From: an uncultured Lachnospiraceae bacterium
Lineage (GTDB): Bacteria; Bacillota; Clostridia; Lachnospirales; Lachnospiraceae
DNA: 43,107 bases
Assembly (NCBI GenBank): GCA_946631295.1
Contig: CAMOZY010000016.1
Span: forward strand, 1 to 43,107
Direction: 5' to 3'
In this document: positions 1-8,170 of the stretch, piece by piece
Position numbering within the stretch: the stretch's first letter is position 1
How the letters are laid out: each line of letters opens with the position of its first letter
Program-made: the position numbers and the translations under genes
The notes under the pieces: generated by a model
The model's database searches: none
What the model was told of the DNA's origin: nothing
Seen by the model: the letters and a program-made list of their open reading frames with translations, nothing else

Positions 1-1
1 A

Positions 2-367
2 GAATCCGCAGAGATTGACGGAGCAAGTTATCTGACTGTCCTTATCAAGATCTACCTTCCTCTGTCAAAGCCCGTTCTTGCAACCCTCGCTCTTTTCTAT
101 GCAGTAGGAAGATGGAACGGTTACTCAGATGCTCTTATGTACATGAAGAACAAGGATTTCTATCCTCTGCAGCTTCTCCTCTATAACATCCTGAACAACA
201 TCAATCAGGTAGAGGTTACCACACAGGAAGGATTCTCAGCTCCCGGACTTCAGGATTCCTTAAAGGCTGCAATCGTCATGTTCTCCACAATCCCCATCCT
301 CTGCATCTATCCTTTCCTGCAGAAGTACTTCATCCAGGGTGTTACCCTTGGTGCAGTCAAGGAGTGA
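2..367 (+). CDS. Carbohydrate ABC transporter permease, C-terminal part (5'-truncated)
   Basis: Only the last 121 codons are in the window; the frame is open from base 2 to the TGA at 365-367. The fragment opens with an EAA-loop signature (E-S-A-E-I-D-G-A, then I-x-L-P-L near residues 5-25). This loop of an ABC permease contacts the ATPase. Two hydrophobic segments follow, the last ending near VTLGAVKE, a common C-terminus (G-x-x-x-G-A-V-K) in LplC/YtcP/AraQ-like sugar permeases. The next gene encodes a lipoprotein binding protein, so the two probably form a polysaccharide or oligosaccharide import system whose other permease lies upstream. The substrate cannot be told from this fragment. Confidence 0.88.
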   Translation, partial: ESAEIDGASYLTVLIKIYLPLSKPVLATLALFYAVGRWNGYSDALMYMKNKDFYPLQLLLYNILNNINQVEVTTQEGFSAPGLQDSLKAAIVMFSTIPILCIYPFLQKYFIQGVTLGAVKE

Positions 368-404
368 TACGGGGTTACGGGGCACATTTCCAAAATGGTT
401 TTAA

Positions 405-417
405 CGGCATCACGCCG
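405..417 (+). other. Short intercistronic stem-loop before the binding-protein gene
   Basis: CGGC (405-408) pairs with GCCG (414-417) across a 5-base loop in the 79-base gap between the permease and the binding-protein gene. There is no T-tract, so it is not a terminator. It may stabilise or separate the downstream message. It is one of several small hairpins placed before a Shine-Dalgarno site in this window. Confidence 0.35.
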
Positions 418-446
418 CTAAAATATATGTTAAAAGGAGGAAAAAT

Positions 447-2156
447 ATGAAGAAGAAAGTTTTGTCCTTACTTCTTGCCGGTTCCATGGTCCTCTCCATG
501 GCAGCCTGCGGAACAGAAGGTGACGGCGGACAGCAGGGTGTCGGTGTTCCTGTTGGCGAAGTCAACCAGTCTACTTATGAAGGCGACCACAATGAGATCG
601 AGGGCGGAAGCAGTGCTGAGCTCACCGATGGAAAGTTCGCCGAGACCAGACACATTACCGTTGAGGTTTATGACCGTGGTAATGATGGTGGATCAGATCC
701 CACCAACAACATGTACACCGATTACATCAAGGCAGGAATGCTGGCTGATCACAACGTAGAAGTTGAGTTCGTAGCAGTTCCCCGTTGGACTGAGGTTGAT
801 GAGATCAACAACCTCCTTGCAGCAGGTTCAGCTCCTGACATCTGCCTTACCTATTCTTATCCTACCATTCAGACTTATGCTGACATGGGCGGCGTTATCG
901 ACCTTCAGAACCTTGTAGTTGATAACAAGAATGACCTTCCTCACCTTTGGGACTGGCTCGGAACCACCAATATGTATTGGGATAAGAGCGTTACCGACGG
1001 TACCCTTTGGGCACTTGAAGGAAAGAGAGCTAACAACAACCGTATCGTTACTTACGTTCGTCAGGACTGGCTTGATCAGCTCGGACTTAAGGCTCCTACC
1101 ACCAGACAGGAGTTCTACGAGATGCTCTGCGCATTCAGAGACAATGCAAGCACTCTTCTCGGCGCTGACGCTGACAAGATGATCCCCTTCTCATGCTCAT
1201 CCGATATCGGCTGGAGAGCAGCTCTTCTTATCGAGTCCATGATGGATCCTAACATCACCGATAAGGAGTTCTATGTAAACGGATTTGACGACAGAAAGTA
1301 CACCCAGAACGGTGTTAAGGAAGCAGGAAGAATTCTTAACCAGTGGTATAACGAAGGCCTCATGATGGAAGGCTTCGCTCTTACCGAGTCATCTGATGAG
1401 GACAGCTACATGAAGGCCGGCTATGTCGGAGCATTCATGCACAACTGGGATTACCCCTTCAGAAATGGTGAAGATTCAATCAATGCTAACCTTTCAAGAC
1501 TTGTAGGACCCGATGCTAAGTTCGTAGCTGTTGACTGCTTCGAAGCTTCCAACGGCCAGTACATCAAGTACTGTGACTCCACCGCCGGTGACAGAAAGAT
1601 CTTCTTCCCTACCACCAACGATGAGCCTCTTGCATCACTCCTTTACCTTGACTGGATTTCTGATCCTGCTCACATTCAGTATCTCCAGTGTGGTGATGAG
1701 GGCGTTACTCACACCGTTAACGCTGATGGTTCATTCTCATTCATGGCTGCTACCGGTGCTGCTATCATGAACTCCGGACAGAACATCGATATGACCATTA
1801 CCTGTAACGGACTTTGCCTCTCAACCCCTGAGCTTACTACCCTTTCACTTGCTAACAACTATCCTCCTTGTGATCCTGCAGACGTAGCACAGGCAAATGC
1901 AGTTGCTAACAACGGCAAGAAGCCTACCAAGAACGCCAAGATCACCGCTATCGAGGCTGAGACAGGAATGGGCGAAGCTCTCAACGCTAAGAGAGACCAG
2001 GCATGGGCACTTTCCGTAACTGCACCTGTAGACCAGTTCGATTCTGTTTGGGATGAGAACATGGCTGAGTACCTTGCAGCAGGCGGACAGGCTATCATCG
2101 ACGAGAGAACCCAGGCTTGGGAAGCTCTTTACGGCGACAAGACCATGCTCGACTAA
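447..2156 (+). CDS. Extracellular solute-binding lipoprotein (family 1, LplA/YtcQ-like)
   Basis: 569 residues. The N-terminus is a lipoprotein signal peptide: two lysines, a hydrophobic core and a lipobox S-M-A-A-C-G with the lipidated Cys near residue 21. A Gly/Gln-rich linker follows, then a large binding domain with the aromatic-rich look of family 1 (oligosaccharide) binding proteins. Its length of about 550 residues is typical of LplA/YtcQ-type proteins. It should sit on the outer face of the membrane and hand a glycan or oligosaccharide to the permease whose end lies just upstream. The start at 447 has a strong AAAAGGAGG site 6-8 bases before it. A rho-independent terminator follows at 2195-2232. 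The substrate is not identifiable by eye. Confidence 0.9.
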   Translation: MKKKVLSLLLAGSMVLSMAACGTEGDGGQQGVGVPVGEVNQSTYEGDHNEIEGGSSAELTDGKFAETRHITVEVYDRGNDGGSDPTNNMYTDYIKAGMLADHNVEVEFVAVPRWTEVDEINNLLAAGSAPDICLTYSYPTIQTYADMGGVIDLQNLVVDNKNDLPHLWDWLGTTNMYWDKSVTDGTLWALEGKRANNNRIVTYVRQDWLDQLGLKAPTTRQEFYEMLCAFRDNASTLLGADADKMIPFSCSSDIGWRAALLIESMMDPNITDKEFYVNGFDDRKYTQNGVKEAGRILNQWYNEGLMMEGFALTESSDEDSYMKAGYVGAFMHNWDYPFRNGEDSINANLSRLVGPDAKFVAVDCFEASNGQYIKYCDSTAGDRKIFFPTTNDEPLASLLYLDWISDPAHIQYLQCGDEGVTHTVNADGSFSFMAATGAAIMNSGQNIDMTITCNGLCLSTPELTTLSLANNYPPCDPADVAQANAVANNGKKPTKNAKITAIEAETGMGEALNAKRDQAWALSVTAPVDQFDSVWDENMAEYLAAGGQAIIDERTQAWEALYGDKTMLD

Positions 2157-2194
2157 TTTAATTTGCCGGTGAAAAGTTCAAAAACTTTTTAGCG

Positions 2195-2232
2195 AGTGGC
2201 GCTCTGCGAAAGCAGGGCGCTGCTTGTTTTTT
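2195..2232 (+). terminator. Rho-independent terminator of the sugar ABC operon
   Basis: A 13-bp stem (2195-2207 with 2212-2224, including G-T wobbles) is capped by a GAAA tetraloop and followed by TTGTTTTTT (2224-2232). A weaker A/T-only hairpin (AAAAGTT with AACTTTT) lies just upstream at about 2172-2190. Confidence 0.9.
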
Positions 2233-2291
2233 GGGGATTATTTCCCTCAGGAAAAAGTATCTTTTTCTGCCTCAAAAAAGTGCTATTTTCC

Positions 2292-2320
2292 TTGCAAAAT
2301 AAGGCATATCTATGTATAAT
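2292..2320 (+). promoter_or_regulatory. Sigma-A-type promoter for tRNA-Val (and possibly the mraY operon)
   Basis: A -35 element TTGCAA (2292-2297) and a perfect -10 TATAAT (2315-2320) are separated by 17 bases. Transcription should start near 2327, about 45 bases before the tRNA. No comparably good promoter is visible between the tRNA terminator and mraY, so this one may also drive the downstream operon by readthrough. Confidence 0.75.
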
Positions 2321-2371
2321 ATCCAAGTGGTCGGAAATTTGCCTGTCTGATGCAGGCTGTTCTTGCCGGAT

Positions 2372-2445
2372 GGGATCATAGCTCAGCTGGGATGAGCGTC
2401 CGCTTGACGTGCGGGAGGTCACAGGTTCGAACCCTGTTGGTCCCA
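2372..2445 (+). tRNA. tRNA-Val (anticodon GAC)
   Basis: A full cloverleaf can be drawn. The 7-bp acceptor stem pairs 2372-2378 with 2438-2444, with one T-G wobble. The D stem is GCTC/GAGC (2381-2384, 2394-2397). The anticodon stem TCCGC/GCGGG holds loop TTGACGT with anticodon GAC at 2406-2408. The T arm ACAGG/CCTGT has loop TTCGAAC. The discriminator is A2445. CCA is not encoded, so it must be added after transcription. The anticodon reads GUC and GUU codons. The 3' part was at first confusable with a coding extension of mraY; the cloverleaf rules that out. Confidence 0.96.
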
Positions 2446-2455
2446 TTATCTTCAT

Positions 2456-2488
2456 CCTCTGCAGGCTATGCCGCAGAGGTATTTTTTT
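2456..2488 (+). terminator. Terminator between tRNA-Val and mraY
   Basis: CCTCTGC (2456-2462) pairs with GCAGAGG (2473-2479), with an inner GGC-TAT-GCC helix, followed by a run of seven T (2482-2488). It lies 10 bases after the tRNA and 22 before the mraY start, so it probably sets how much tRNA transcription continues into the operon. Confidence 0.85.
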
Positions 2489-2510
2489 ATCATTCTTAGG
2501 GGTTAGGGAT

Positions 2511-3476
2511 ATGATTTTTAAAGTAGTGACAGATCTGGAAATGAGGAATACGGTCGTCATCTTAGGCGCATTGCTTGGCTTTATCCTTACTTTTGCAGGA
2601 CTCAGGATCTTTGAAAAAAAACTTCCGACAGACGGCGGAAGAGAATTTGCTGTTGAAGGTTCCAAGTCCGTAGGAAAGCCCAGAGGTGCGGGACTTATCT
2701 TCATACTTGTGTTCACGTTCATATCTGTCTTTTTCGGGATGATATCATTCGAATACATGCTGTATTTCCTGATCATCATCCTCTGCATGCTCACAGGATT
2801 TCTTGATGATGCCTCAAGCAAGCCATGGGGCGAACTGAAGAAGGGAATACTTGATCTCGGCGTATCCGTTATGACCGCTGTCGTTTATATCTATCACAAT
2901 GGTACGAATGTACACTTTGCAATGGCAGGCGTGGATGTGCATTTTCATCCGGTTATTTTCGGCGTTCTTGCCGTCGCACTTGTGTGGGGCAGCATCAACG
3001 TGACGAACTGCTGTGACGGTGTTGACGGACTTTGCGGAACAATCTCAATCGCAAGCGTCGTTTCAATCTATGCACTTGCGCTGATGCTCGGCAAGTCGAT
3101 AGAAATGGGTGCCAATGTTCTTTTCATGATATCGGTCCTTCTAGCATATCTGTGGTATAACTCAACACCTTCGAGAATGCTCATGGGAGATGCCGGATCG
3201 CGTGCCATCGGTGCATTCCTTGCGATTGCCGTACTTCTGACCGGCGCACCCTTCATGTATATGATGATGTGCCTGATCATCCTTCTCGACGGAGGGCTCG
3301 GACTTCTCAAGGTTACGGTGATCAGGGTCACCGGAAAACAGTTCATGAAAAATATAAGAACACCGCTTCATGACCACTTCCGCAAGAAGGGCGGATGGTC
3401 CAACACACAGGTGGTTAACAGATTCCTGATCCTACAGGTGCTTATATCGCTAATTGCTCTCGGGATGGTGAAATAA
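2511..3476 (+). CDS. mraY: Phospho-N-acetylmuramoyl-pentapeptide transferase (MraY-type)
   Basis: 321 residues with about ten membrane segments. MraY transfers phospho-MurNAc-pentapeptide from UDP to undecaprenyl phosphate, making lipid I. Visible family motifs are KPRGAG (56-61), GFLDD (96-100, the aspartate pair), N-V-T-N-x-x-D-G-V-D-G-L (163-174), MGDAGS (225-230, Mg-binding Asp region) and the C-terminal PLHDHFRKKG (285-294). The last differs from the textbook PLHHHFE by an Asp in the middle of the His triplet. The start at 2511 follows AGGGGTTAGGGAT. A longer frame exists but would run back through the tRNA. It sits outside any mur/fts cluster, so a second or specialised MraY, or a related polyprenyl-phosphate sugar-phosphate transferase, remains possible. 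It abuts greA directly (TAA-ATG). Confidence 0.85.
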   Translation: MIFKVVTDLEMRNTVVILGALLGFILTFAGLRIFEKKLPTDGGREFAVEGSKSVGKPRGAGLIFILVFTFISVFFGMISFEYMLYFLIIILCMLTGFLDDASSKPWGELKKGILDLGVSVMTAVVYIYHNGTNVHFAMAGVDVHFHPVIFGVLAVALVWGSINVTNCCDGVDGLCGTISIASVVSIYALALMLGKSIEMGANVLFMISVLLAYLWYNSTPSRMLMGDAGSRAIGAFLAIAVLLTGAPFMYMMMCLIILLDGGLGLLKVTVIRVTGKQFMKNIRTPLHDHFRKKGGWSNTQVVNRFLILQVLISLIALGMVK

Positions 3477-3977
3477 ATGTACGATAAACTTACTAAATCC
3501 GATATCAAAAAAATGGAAGAGGAGATCGAGTATCGCAAGCTCGTTGTTCGTCCCAAGGCAGTTGAAGATGTCAGGGAAGCTGCAGCACAGGGCGACAGAT
3601 CCGAGAATTTCGAATACTACGCTGCCAAGAAGTTCAACCGTCAGAATAATTCACGCATCAATTATCTTGAGAATATGATCAAGACCGCAACGATAATCGA
3701 TGATGAATCAAAAGAGGATGAAGTAGGCCTCAACAATACAGTTACCGTGGAATTCGTAGAGACCGGAATGACACAGCAGTTCAAGATAGTCACCACCATT
3801 CGCGGCGATTCACTCAGCGGTATGATCACCAACGAATCACCTCTCGGAAAGGCACTTCTGCATCACAAGGTCGGTGATGTATGCCATGTTAAGGTGAGCG
3901 ATTCGGTTCAGTATGACGTTAAGATCACAGCACTGGAGAACACAGACGATGCAGGAGACGAGATCAGATCTTTCTAA
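3477..3977 (+). CDS. greA: Transcription elongation factor GreA/GreB family
   Basis: 166 residues, close to the usual 158-160. GreA inserts a coiled coil into the RNA polymerase secondary channel and stimulates cleavage of backtracked RNA. The N-terminal half is an antiparallel coiled coil carrying the tip motif GDRSEN (39-44), so the two acidic tip residues are present (D40 and E43, matching E. coli D41 and E44). The C-terminal half has the FKBP-like domain with the typical N-E-S-P-L-G-K-A-L-L and K-V-G-D stretches (about 118-133). The start codon follows the mraY stop with no gap, so translation is probably coupled. The 3' end overlaps the next gene by 29 bases. Clostridia often carry more than one Gre factor, so this may be a paralogue. 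Confidence 0.9.
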   Translation: MYDKLTKSDIKKMEEEIEYRKLVVRPKAVEDVREAAAQGDRSENFEYYAAKKFNRQNNSRINYLENMIKTATIIDDESKEDEVGLNNTVTVEFVETGMTQQFKIVTTIRGDSLSGMITNESPLGKALLHHKVGDVCHVKVSDSVQYDVKITALENTDDAGDEIRSF

Positions 3978-4878
3978 TAAAGCGGGAAGCAGAGTGAATA
4001 CTCCTGCAGGCTCCTCAGCGCCTCAGCCCTTAGAGCGCCCCACAGGCAAGGCTATGTGGAGGCTTCTTCTGTTCTTTATCTTTTATATGATATTCAGACT
4101 GCTTGTGGAGACCGCAATCTCCGTAGGCTTTCTTGCATTTGGACCGGCTCTGTCCGAACCTCTGAGATCATTTTTCATGATGCCCTCGGAAATTGAGGGA
4201 GTCGAATATTCACTTTCGGGAAATGCACAGGTCATCGTATCTGCGATCGGCTTCATCGTTGCCGGTCTTATGATCCGCGCCAAGGCTCTTGAATATGATG
4301 CGAAATTTTCTCCGAAAAAGGAAACCCCTAAGCAGTTCTACATTCTTGCAGGACTTGCATCTGTCGGAATTGCAATATTCATGAACATCCTTATTGCAGA
4401 AAGCGGCATCATCAATATTTCCGATGAATATGCGCAGGTTGCCGAAAGCCAGTATTCATGCTCGTTTCTTGTGGGCTTTATAGTATACGGATTCATCAGT
4501 CCAATATCCGAAGAGCTCATGTTCAGAGGCATCCTCTACAACGGCTTCAAGCGTTACTTTAAAATGGCGGCCGCGCTTCTTATGAGTGCCGCATTCTTTT
4601 CCCTGTATCACGGTAACGGAGTTCAGGGAATGTACAGTTTCGTTGTCTCTGTTTTTATCATTTACTCATATGAACGCACCGGTAACTTCCTTATCACGGT
4701 GATGATCCATATGGTATGCAACCTCACTGCGTATATAATGACCTATCAGTATCCGTACATATCCGGTGGTACCATATGGGCGCTTTTTGGCATATCATTT
4801 GTGCTCGCGGGAGTGTGCATCGTGTTAATGTTTTTCAGGGACAGATTACCTGTTTATAAGAAGGCATCTGATGAGTGA
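3949..4878 (+). CDS. CPBP family intramembrane metalloprotease (CAAX-protease-like)
   Basis: 309 residues with about eight membrane segments after a soluble Ser/Pro-rich leader of about 35 residues. The family signature is complete: an E-E-x-x-x-R motif (E188, E189, R193 in S-E-E-L-M-F-R-G), a second motif F-S-L-Y-H-G (H221) and a third H-M-V-C-N (H254, N258). These ligate the metal in Rce1/abi-type proteases. Bacterial members act in bacteriocin self-immunity, peptide processing or unknown membrane roles; the substrate here is unknown. I chose ATG 3949 rather than the earlier in-frame 3913 because GGAG at 3935-3938 is correctly spaced. It overlaps greA at its start and the next gene by 8 bases at its end. 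Confidence 0.85.
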   Translation: MQETRSDLSNKAGSRVNTPAGSSAPQPLERPTGKAMWRLLLFFIFYMIFRLLVETAISVGFLAFGPALSEPLRSFFMMPSEIEGVEYSLSGNAQVIVSAIGFIVAGLMIRAKALEYDAKFSPKKETPKQFYILAGLASVGIAIFMNILIAESGIINISDEYAQVAESQYSCSFLVGFIVYGFISPISEELMFRGILYNGFKRYFKMAAALLMSAAFFSLYHGNGVQGMYSFVVSVFIIYSYERTGNFLITVMIHMVCNLTAYIMTYQYPYISGGTIWALFGISFVLAGVCIVLMFFRDRLPVYKKASDE

Positions 4879-6949
4879 ACCTGTAAAGAAGAATTCCGAT
4901 AAAACGGATTCCGGCAAAAAGAATACGGATAAAAAGAATGTGCTTAAGGCTGCGGGCGATTATCTCAAAGAGCAGGAGACTCTGATCCGTGACCTTCTGG
5001 ATTCTTTTGCGCTGCTTGTTCTTTCTTTGTATCCGTTCAGGAATATCCATAACGGTCTGGATCTGTGGGATACCGGATATCACCTTTCCAATTTCGAATA
5101 CATGGGAACTTCCTCCATGGATCCGATGTGGCTTTTTTCGACATACCTGTCCAATGCCATAGGACATATGATGAGTCTGCTTCCGTACGGACATACACTT
5201 CGCGGAATGAACTTCTACACAGCTTTTGTTCCTGCGATAATGGCTGTCTGCATGTATATCTTTTTTACCAGACAGCTGAAATTCCCCGGATGGCTTGTCT
5301 TTATCGCAGAATATGCCGCGCTTTCGATGTGCTGGTCTCCGACGGTGGCTCTGTACCACTATCTGACCTATCTTATCATCACCTTTTCCTGCCTGCTTCT
5401 TTACAGAGGACTTACACGAAATGACTTCCTTTTCATTGCTCTTTCCGGAGGCTTGTGCGGGCTAGGAGTATTTGTCAGGTTTTCAAATCTCCCTCAGGCT
5501 TCACTTGTTCTGGCAATATGGATGTACGGCTTCTTTGAGTTCAGAGAGGCGTTTTTCAAGGGAGAGGGTGTGAAGATCCCTTCAAGAGTCGAGCATCTCG
5601 GAAGAACCTTCAGGCGCTTCTTCACTTTCATATTCGGATACATTGTATGCTTTCTTGTATTCTTCATTTACCTTGGGATCAGATACGGATTTGCCGATTA
5701 TCTGGGCGGTATCATGGAGCTTTTCACCATTCCTGAAAAAGCATCCGGCTATGGAACCATGGCAATGCTGATGGCGGTAGCCAAGACATATTTCGACCAG
5801 CTCTACTGGGTCTCCAGACTCATGGTATTTGCCGTGGCAGGCAGTGGAATATATACCTTTGCTGTATGGCTTGATGAGCGTATAGGAAAGCCTTCATTCC
5901 AGAATCTGGGCTCTGAAAGGTCCGTGAGGATACTTGTTGTACTGACCCGTGTACTTGCCGTACTGCTTGCAGCGGATGCCATAGCTTTTCTCCAGATAAG
6001 GGAAAAGCCGTTTGTGACCTTTAACTACAGGGAATACTGGTGCGTCTTTGCACTCGCGGGAACAATGTGCTTCATAGCGCTTGTATCGAACTCTCTTCCT
6101 GTTTTCCTTCGGAAAATGAAGGCCTCTGAGAGGCTCCTTGCCGTTCTTGCAGCATATGCGCTTCTGATATCCGCAATTGGCGGAAATAACGGCTCATACT
6201 GCTCCTTTAACAACATGTTCTTCTGGCTTCCTGTAACATTAATGGCAGTCTGGAACCTGATCGTAAAGCAGAATAATACCTGGCTGTATGGCCTTAAATG
6301 CGTTCTTGTCGGAGTCATAGGATTCTTTCTGGTACAGTCTTCACTGTTTGGCGCAAACTTTGCATTTACGGAAGCCTGCAACGGTTCTTCGGAGCCCAGG
6401 GAATATATAGTTGAATATAACAGAGCAATCGGAAGCGTAAGGATGAGTTATGAGAAAGCTTATTGCCTTGAAAGACTTTCCGGTTACATAGAGGAAAATT
6501 CGCTTTCAGACAGGGAACTGATCAATTTCGGAAATATCGCGGGAATGCCCTTTTACCTCCAGATGAAACCTGCATTCAACCCATGGCCGGATCTTGCCAG
6601 CTATTCCGCCGAAAAGATGTCAGCTAATCTTGATGCGATATCAGATAAGATAGCTGAGGCTAAGGAAGCTGAGACAGCCTCACAGTCAGCTGAGACATCT
6701 GCACAGGCAGCCGTAAATGATAAGGATTCATCTTCAGATCCGGATGGAAATCGATCTTCTGAACCGGATGAAGAGCAGTTGGCGGATGAGGAAGAGAAAA
6801 TTTATGAAAAACCCCTGGTTATCCTCTGCATCTCGGAAAATGCTTCCGGCAGTGAAGACCAGGAGAAATGGAATCTGATCTATTCCTATCTCGAAAAAGA
6901 AAACTACAGACTTACCTACACCGATTCAATGTTTGCAGTATATGAATAA
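4871..6949 (+). CDS. Polytopic GT-C-like membrane protein (putative glycosyltransferase)
   Basis: 692 residues with a Lys/Asp-rich cytoplasmic N-terminus (1-40) and roughly ten to twelve membrane segments. Just after the first segment lies G-L-D-L-W-D-T-G-Y-H (D64, D67). An acidic pair in the first outer loop is typical of GT-C enzymes, which use polyprenyl-phosphate sugars. The C-terminal part (about 540-692) is soluble and contains a Ser/Ala/Asp/Glu-rich low-complexity insert (about 595-650), then a short alpha/beta segment. The fold class is an inference; no exact family is recognised. The neighbouring MraY and acyltransferase-3 genes fit assembly or decoration of a surface glycan. The start ATG overlaps the CPBP stop by 8 bases. 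Confidence 0.6.
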   Translation: MSEPVKKNSDKTDSGKKNTDKKNVLKAAGDYLKEQETLIRDLLDSFALLVLSLYPFRNIHNGLDLWDTGYHLSNFEYMGTSSMDPMWLFSTYLSNAIGHMMSLLPYGHTLRGMNFYTAFVPAIMAVCMYIFFTRQLKFPGWLVFIAEYAALSMCWSPTVALYHYLTYLIITFSCLLLYRGLTRNDFLFIALSGGLCGLGVFVRFSNLPQASLVLAIWMYGFFEFREAFFKGEGVKIPSRVEHLGRTFRRFFTFIFGYIVCFLVFFIYLGIRYGFADYLGGIMELFTIPEKASGYGTMAMLMAVAKTYFDQLYWVSRLMVFAVAGSGIYTFAVWLDERIGKPSFQNLGSERSVRILVVLTRVLAVLLAADAIAFLQIREKPFVTFNYREYWCVFALAGTMCFIALVSNSLPVFLRKMKASERLLAVLAAYALLISAIGGNNGSYCSFNNMFFWLPVTLMAVWNLIVKQNNTWLYGLKCVLVGVIGFFLVQSSLFGANFAFTEACNGSSEPREYIVEYNRAIGSVRMSYEKAYCLERLSGYIEENSLSDRELINFGNIAGMPFYLQMKPAFNPWPDLASYSAEKMSANLDAISDKIAEAKEAETASQSAETSAQAAVNDKDSSSDPDGNRSSEPDEEQLADEEEKIYEKPLVILCISENASGSEDQEKWNLIYSYLEKENYRLTYTDSMFAVYE

Positions 6950-6961
6950 CAGGCAAAGGAT

Positions 6962-8170
6962 ATGGGAAATACCTTAAAAGCATCCAAAAACAGCACAAGG
7001 AATTACGGACTTGATGTCCTCAGGTGTGTTGCCATGATCATGGTGGTAATACTTCATTTCCTAGACAAAGGAGGCCTGCTCAGGTCTTTATCCGATGAGG
7101 GGAGCTTTTCTGCTTCGGATGTCACGGCATGGATCCTTGAGGCGCATTGCATCGTGGCGGTCAACCTGTACATGCTCATGAGCGGATATCTTCTTTATGA
7201 GGGAAGATTTAAGCTCAGCAGGCTCCTGGGACTTGTTGCCAGGGGCTGGCTGTATTCGGTTATCGTCGGCTTTATCGGAATAGCCCTCGGCACCCCGAAT
7301 GAACCGGTGGATACATATTTTAAGCTAAGACTCCTGCTTCCGATTTCGATGAACACCTACTGGTTCATGACGGCCTATATATTCTTCTATGTGCTTGTTC
7401 CCGTACTTGGCACCGCGGCTAAGGCAATGAACAGGAATCAGATGAAGATCATACTCGGATGCCTGATCTTTTTCCATGTGATCATCAAGAGCATCACCCC
7501 CGCTCAGCTGACAGTTGATGCCGGCGGAATGGATGCGATGTGGTATGTGGTTCTCTTCTTTGCCGCAGTGTATATCAGAAGGTTTTTTGGAGAACCAAAA
7601 TCCGAAGAAAATAGCAAAAAAGGTTTACATAATGCAAAAACCACCAATGGCCCCAAAGCGATATCATGTGTTATATTGTACGTGGTTGCTGCATTTCTTA
7701 TATTTGGAGAGGCCATGGTGCTCAGATTTATATATCTGAAAACCGGAAGTCTGTCATACATCCTCGGAATCAGTTATGCATATAATCATGTTCTGGTTCT
7801 CCTGGCGTCCGTGGCCCTCTTTTGTGCTTTCTTAAAATTCCGTATTCCGGAAAAAGCAGGAAAGGTTTTTGCATTCCTCGGAAAATATTCTCTGGGGGTG
7901 TACCTGCTTCATGAGAATCTTTCCATAAGATACTACTGGGAACCGCTGCTTGGATCCGAACTTGCAACATCGCCTGCAGGGGTTATCGGCATGGCATTAT
8001 ATGCCGGAATATGCATTTTTATTGCGGGTGTTATCGTAGACTATGTATGCTCATGGATTGCAGGTTTTATGCTGAATTGCTTAAAGAAAGCACCAGTTAT
8101 AAAAACAATTGCTATGCTTATAGAAAAAGCGGACGGTGCATTTGAAAATAATGGAGCTTTCAATGGCTGA
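6962..8170 (+). CDS. Acyltransferase family 3 membrane protein (OafA/YrhL-like)
   Basis: 402 residues with about ten membrane segments. The N-terminal signature is typical of acyltransferase-3 proteins: G-L-D-V-L-R-C-V-A-M then V-I-L-H-F (R21 and H33 region), and near the C-terminus S-L-G-V-Y-L-L-H-E-N. Such enzymes move acetyl or other acyl groups onto surface sugars, lipids or peptidoglycan. A Lys/Asn-rich cytoplasmic loop (about 212-232) splits the protein. It begins 12 bases after the GT-C-like gene with AAAGG just before the ATG, and its end overlaps the helicase gene. The acceptor is probably the product of the preceding glycosyltransferase-like protein, but this is only context. Confidence 0.82.
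   Translation: MGNTLKASKNSTRNYGLDVLRCVAMIMVVILHFLDKGGLLRSLSDEGSFSASDVTAWILEAHCIVAVNLYMLMSGYLLYEGRFKLSRLLGLVARGWLYSVIVGFIGIALGTPNEPVDTYFKLRLLLPISMNTYWFMTAYIFFYVLVPVLGTAAKAMNRNQMKIILGCLIFFHVIIKSITPAQLTVDAGGMDAMWYVVLFFAAVYIRRFFGEPKSEENSKKGLHNAKTTNGPKAISCVILYVVAAFLIFGEAMVLRFIYLKTGSLSYILGISYAYNHVLVLLASVALFCAFLKFRIPEKAGKVFAFLGKYSLGVYLLHENLSIRYYWEPLLGSELATSPAGVIGMALYAGICIFIAGVIVDYVCSWIAGFMLNCLKKAPVIKTIAMLIEKADGAFENNGAFNG

Noticed and set aside
2409-2510. N-terminal extension of mraY from an earlier start
   Set aside because: It would begin inside the tRNA and read through its terminator; ATG 2511 has a good binding site and matches the family start.
2189-2821. Long leftward reading frame (210 codons) over the terminator, tRNA and mraY start
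   Set aside because: It runs across the tRNA and a terminator and opposes well-supported genes; no ribosome binding site or family resemblance.
4835-5359. Leftward 174-codon frame opposite the GT-C-like gene
   Set aside because: No binding site, composition typical of antisense; the rightward gene is coupled to its neighbours.
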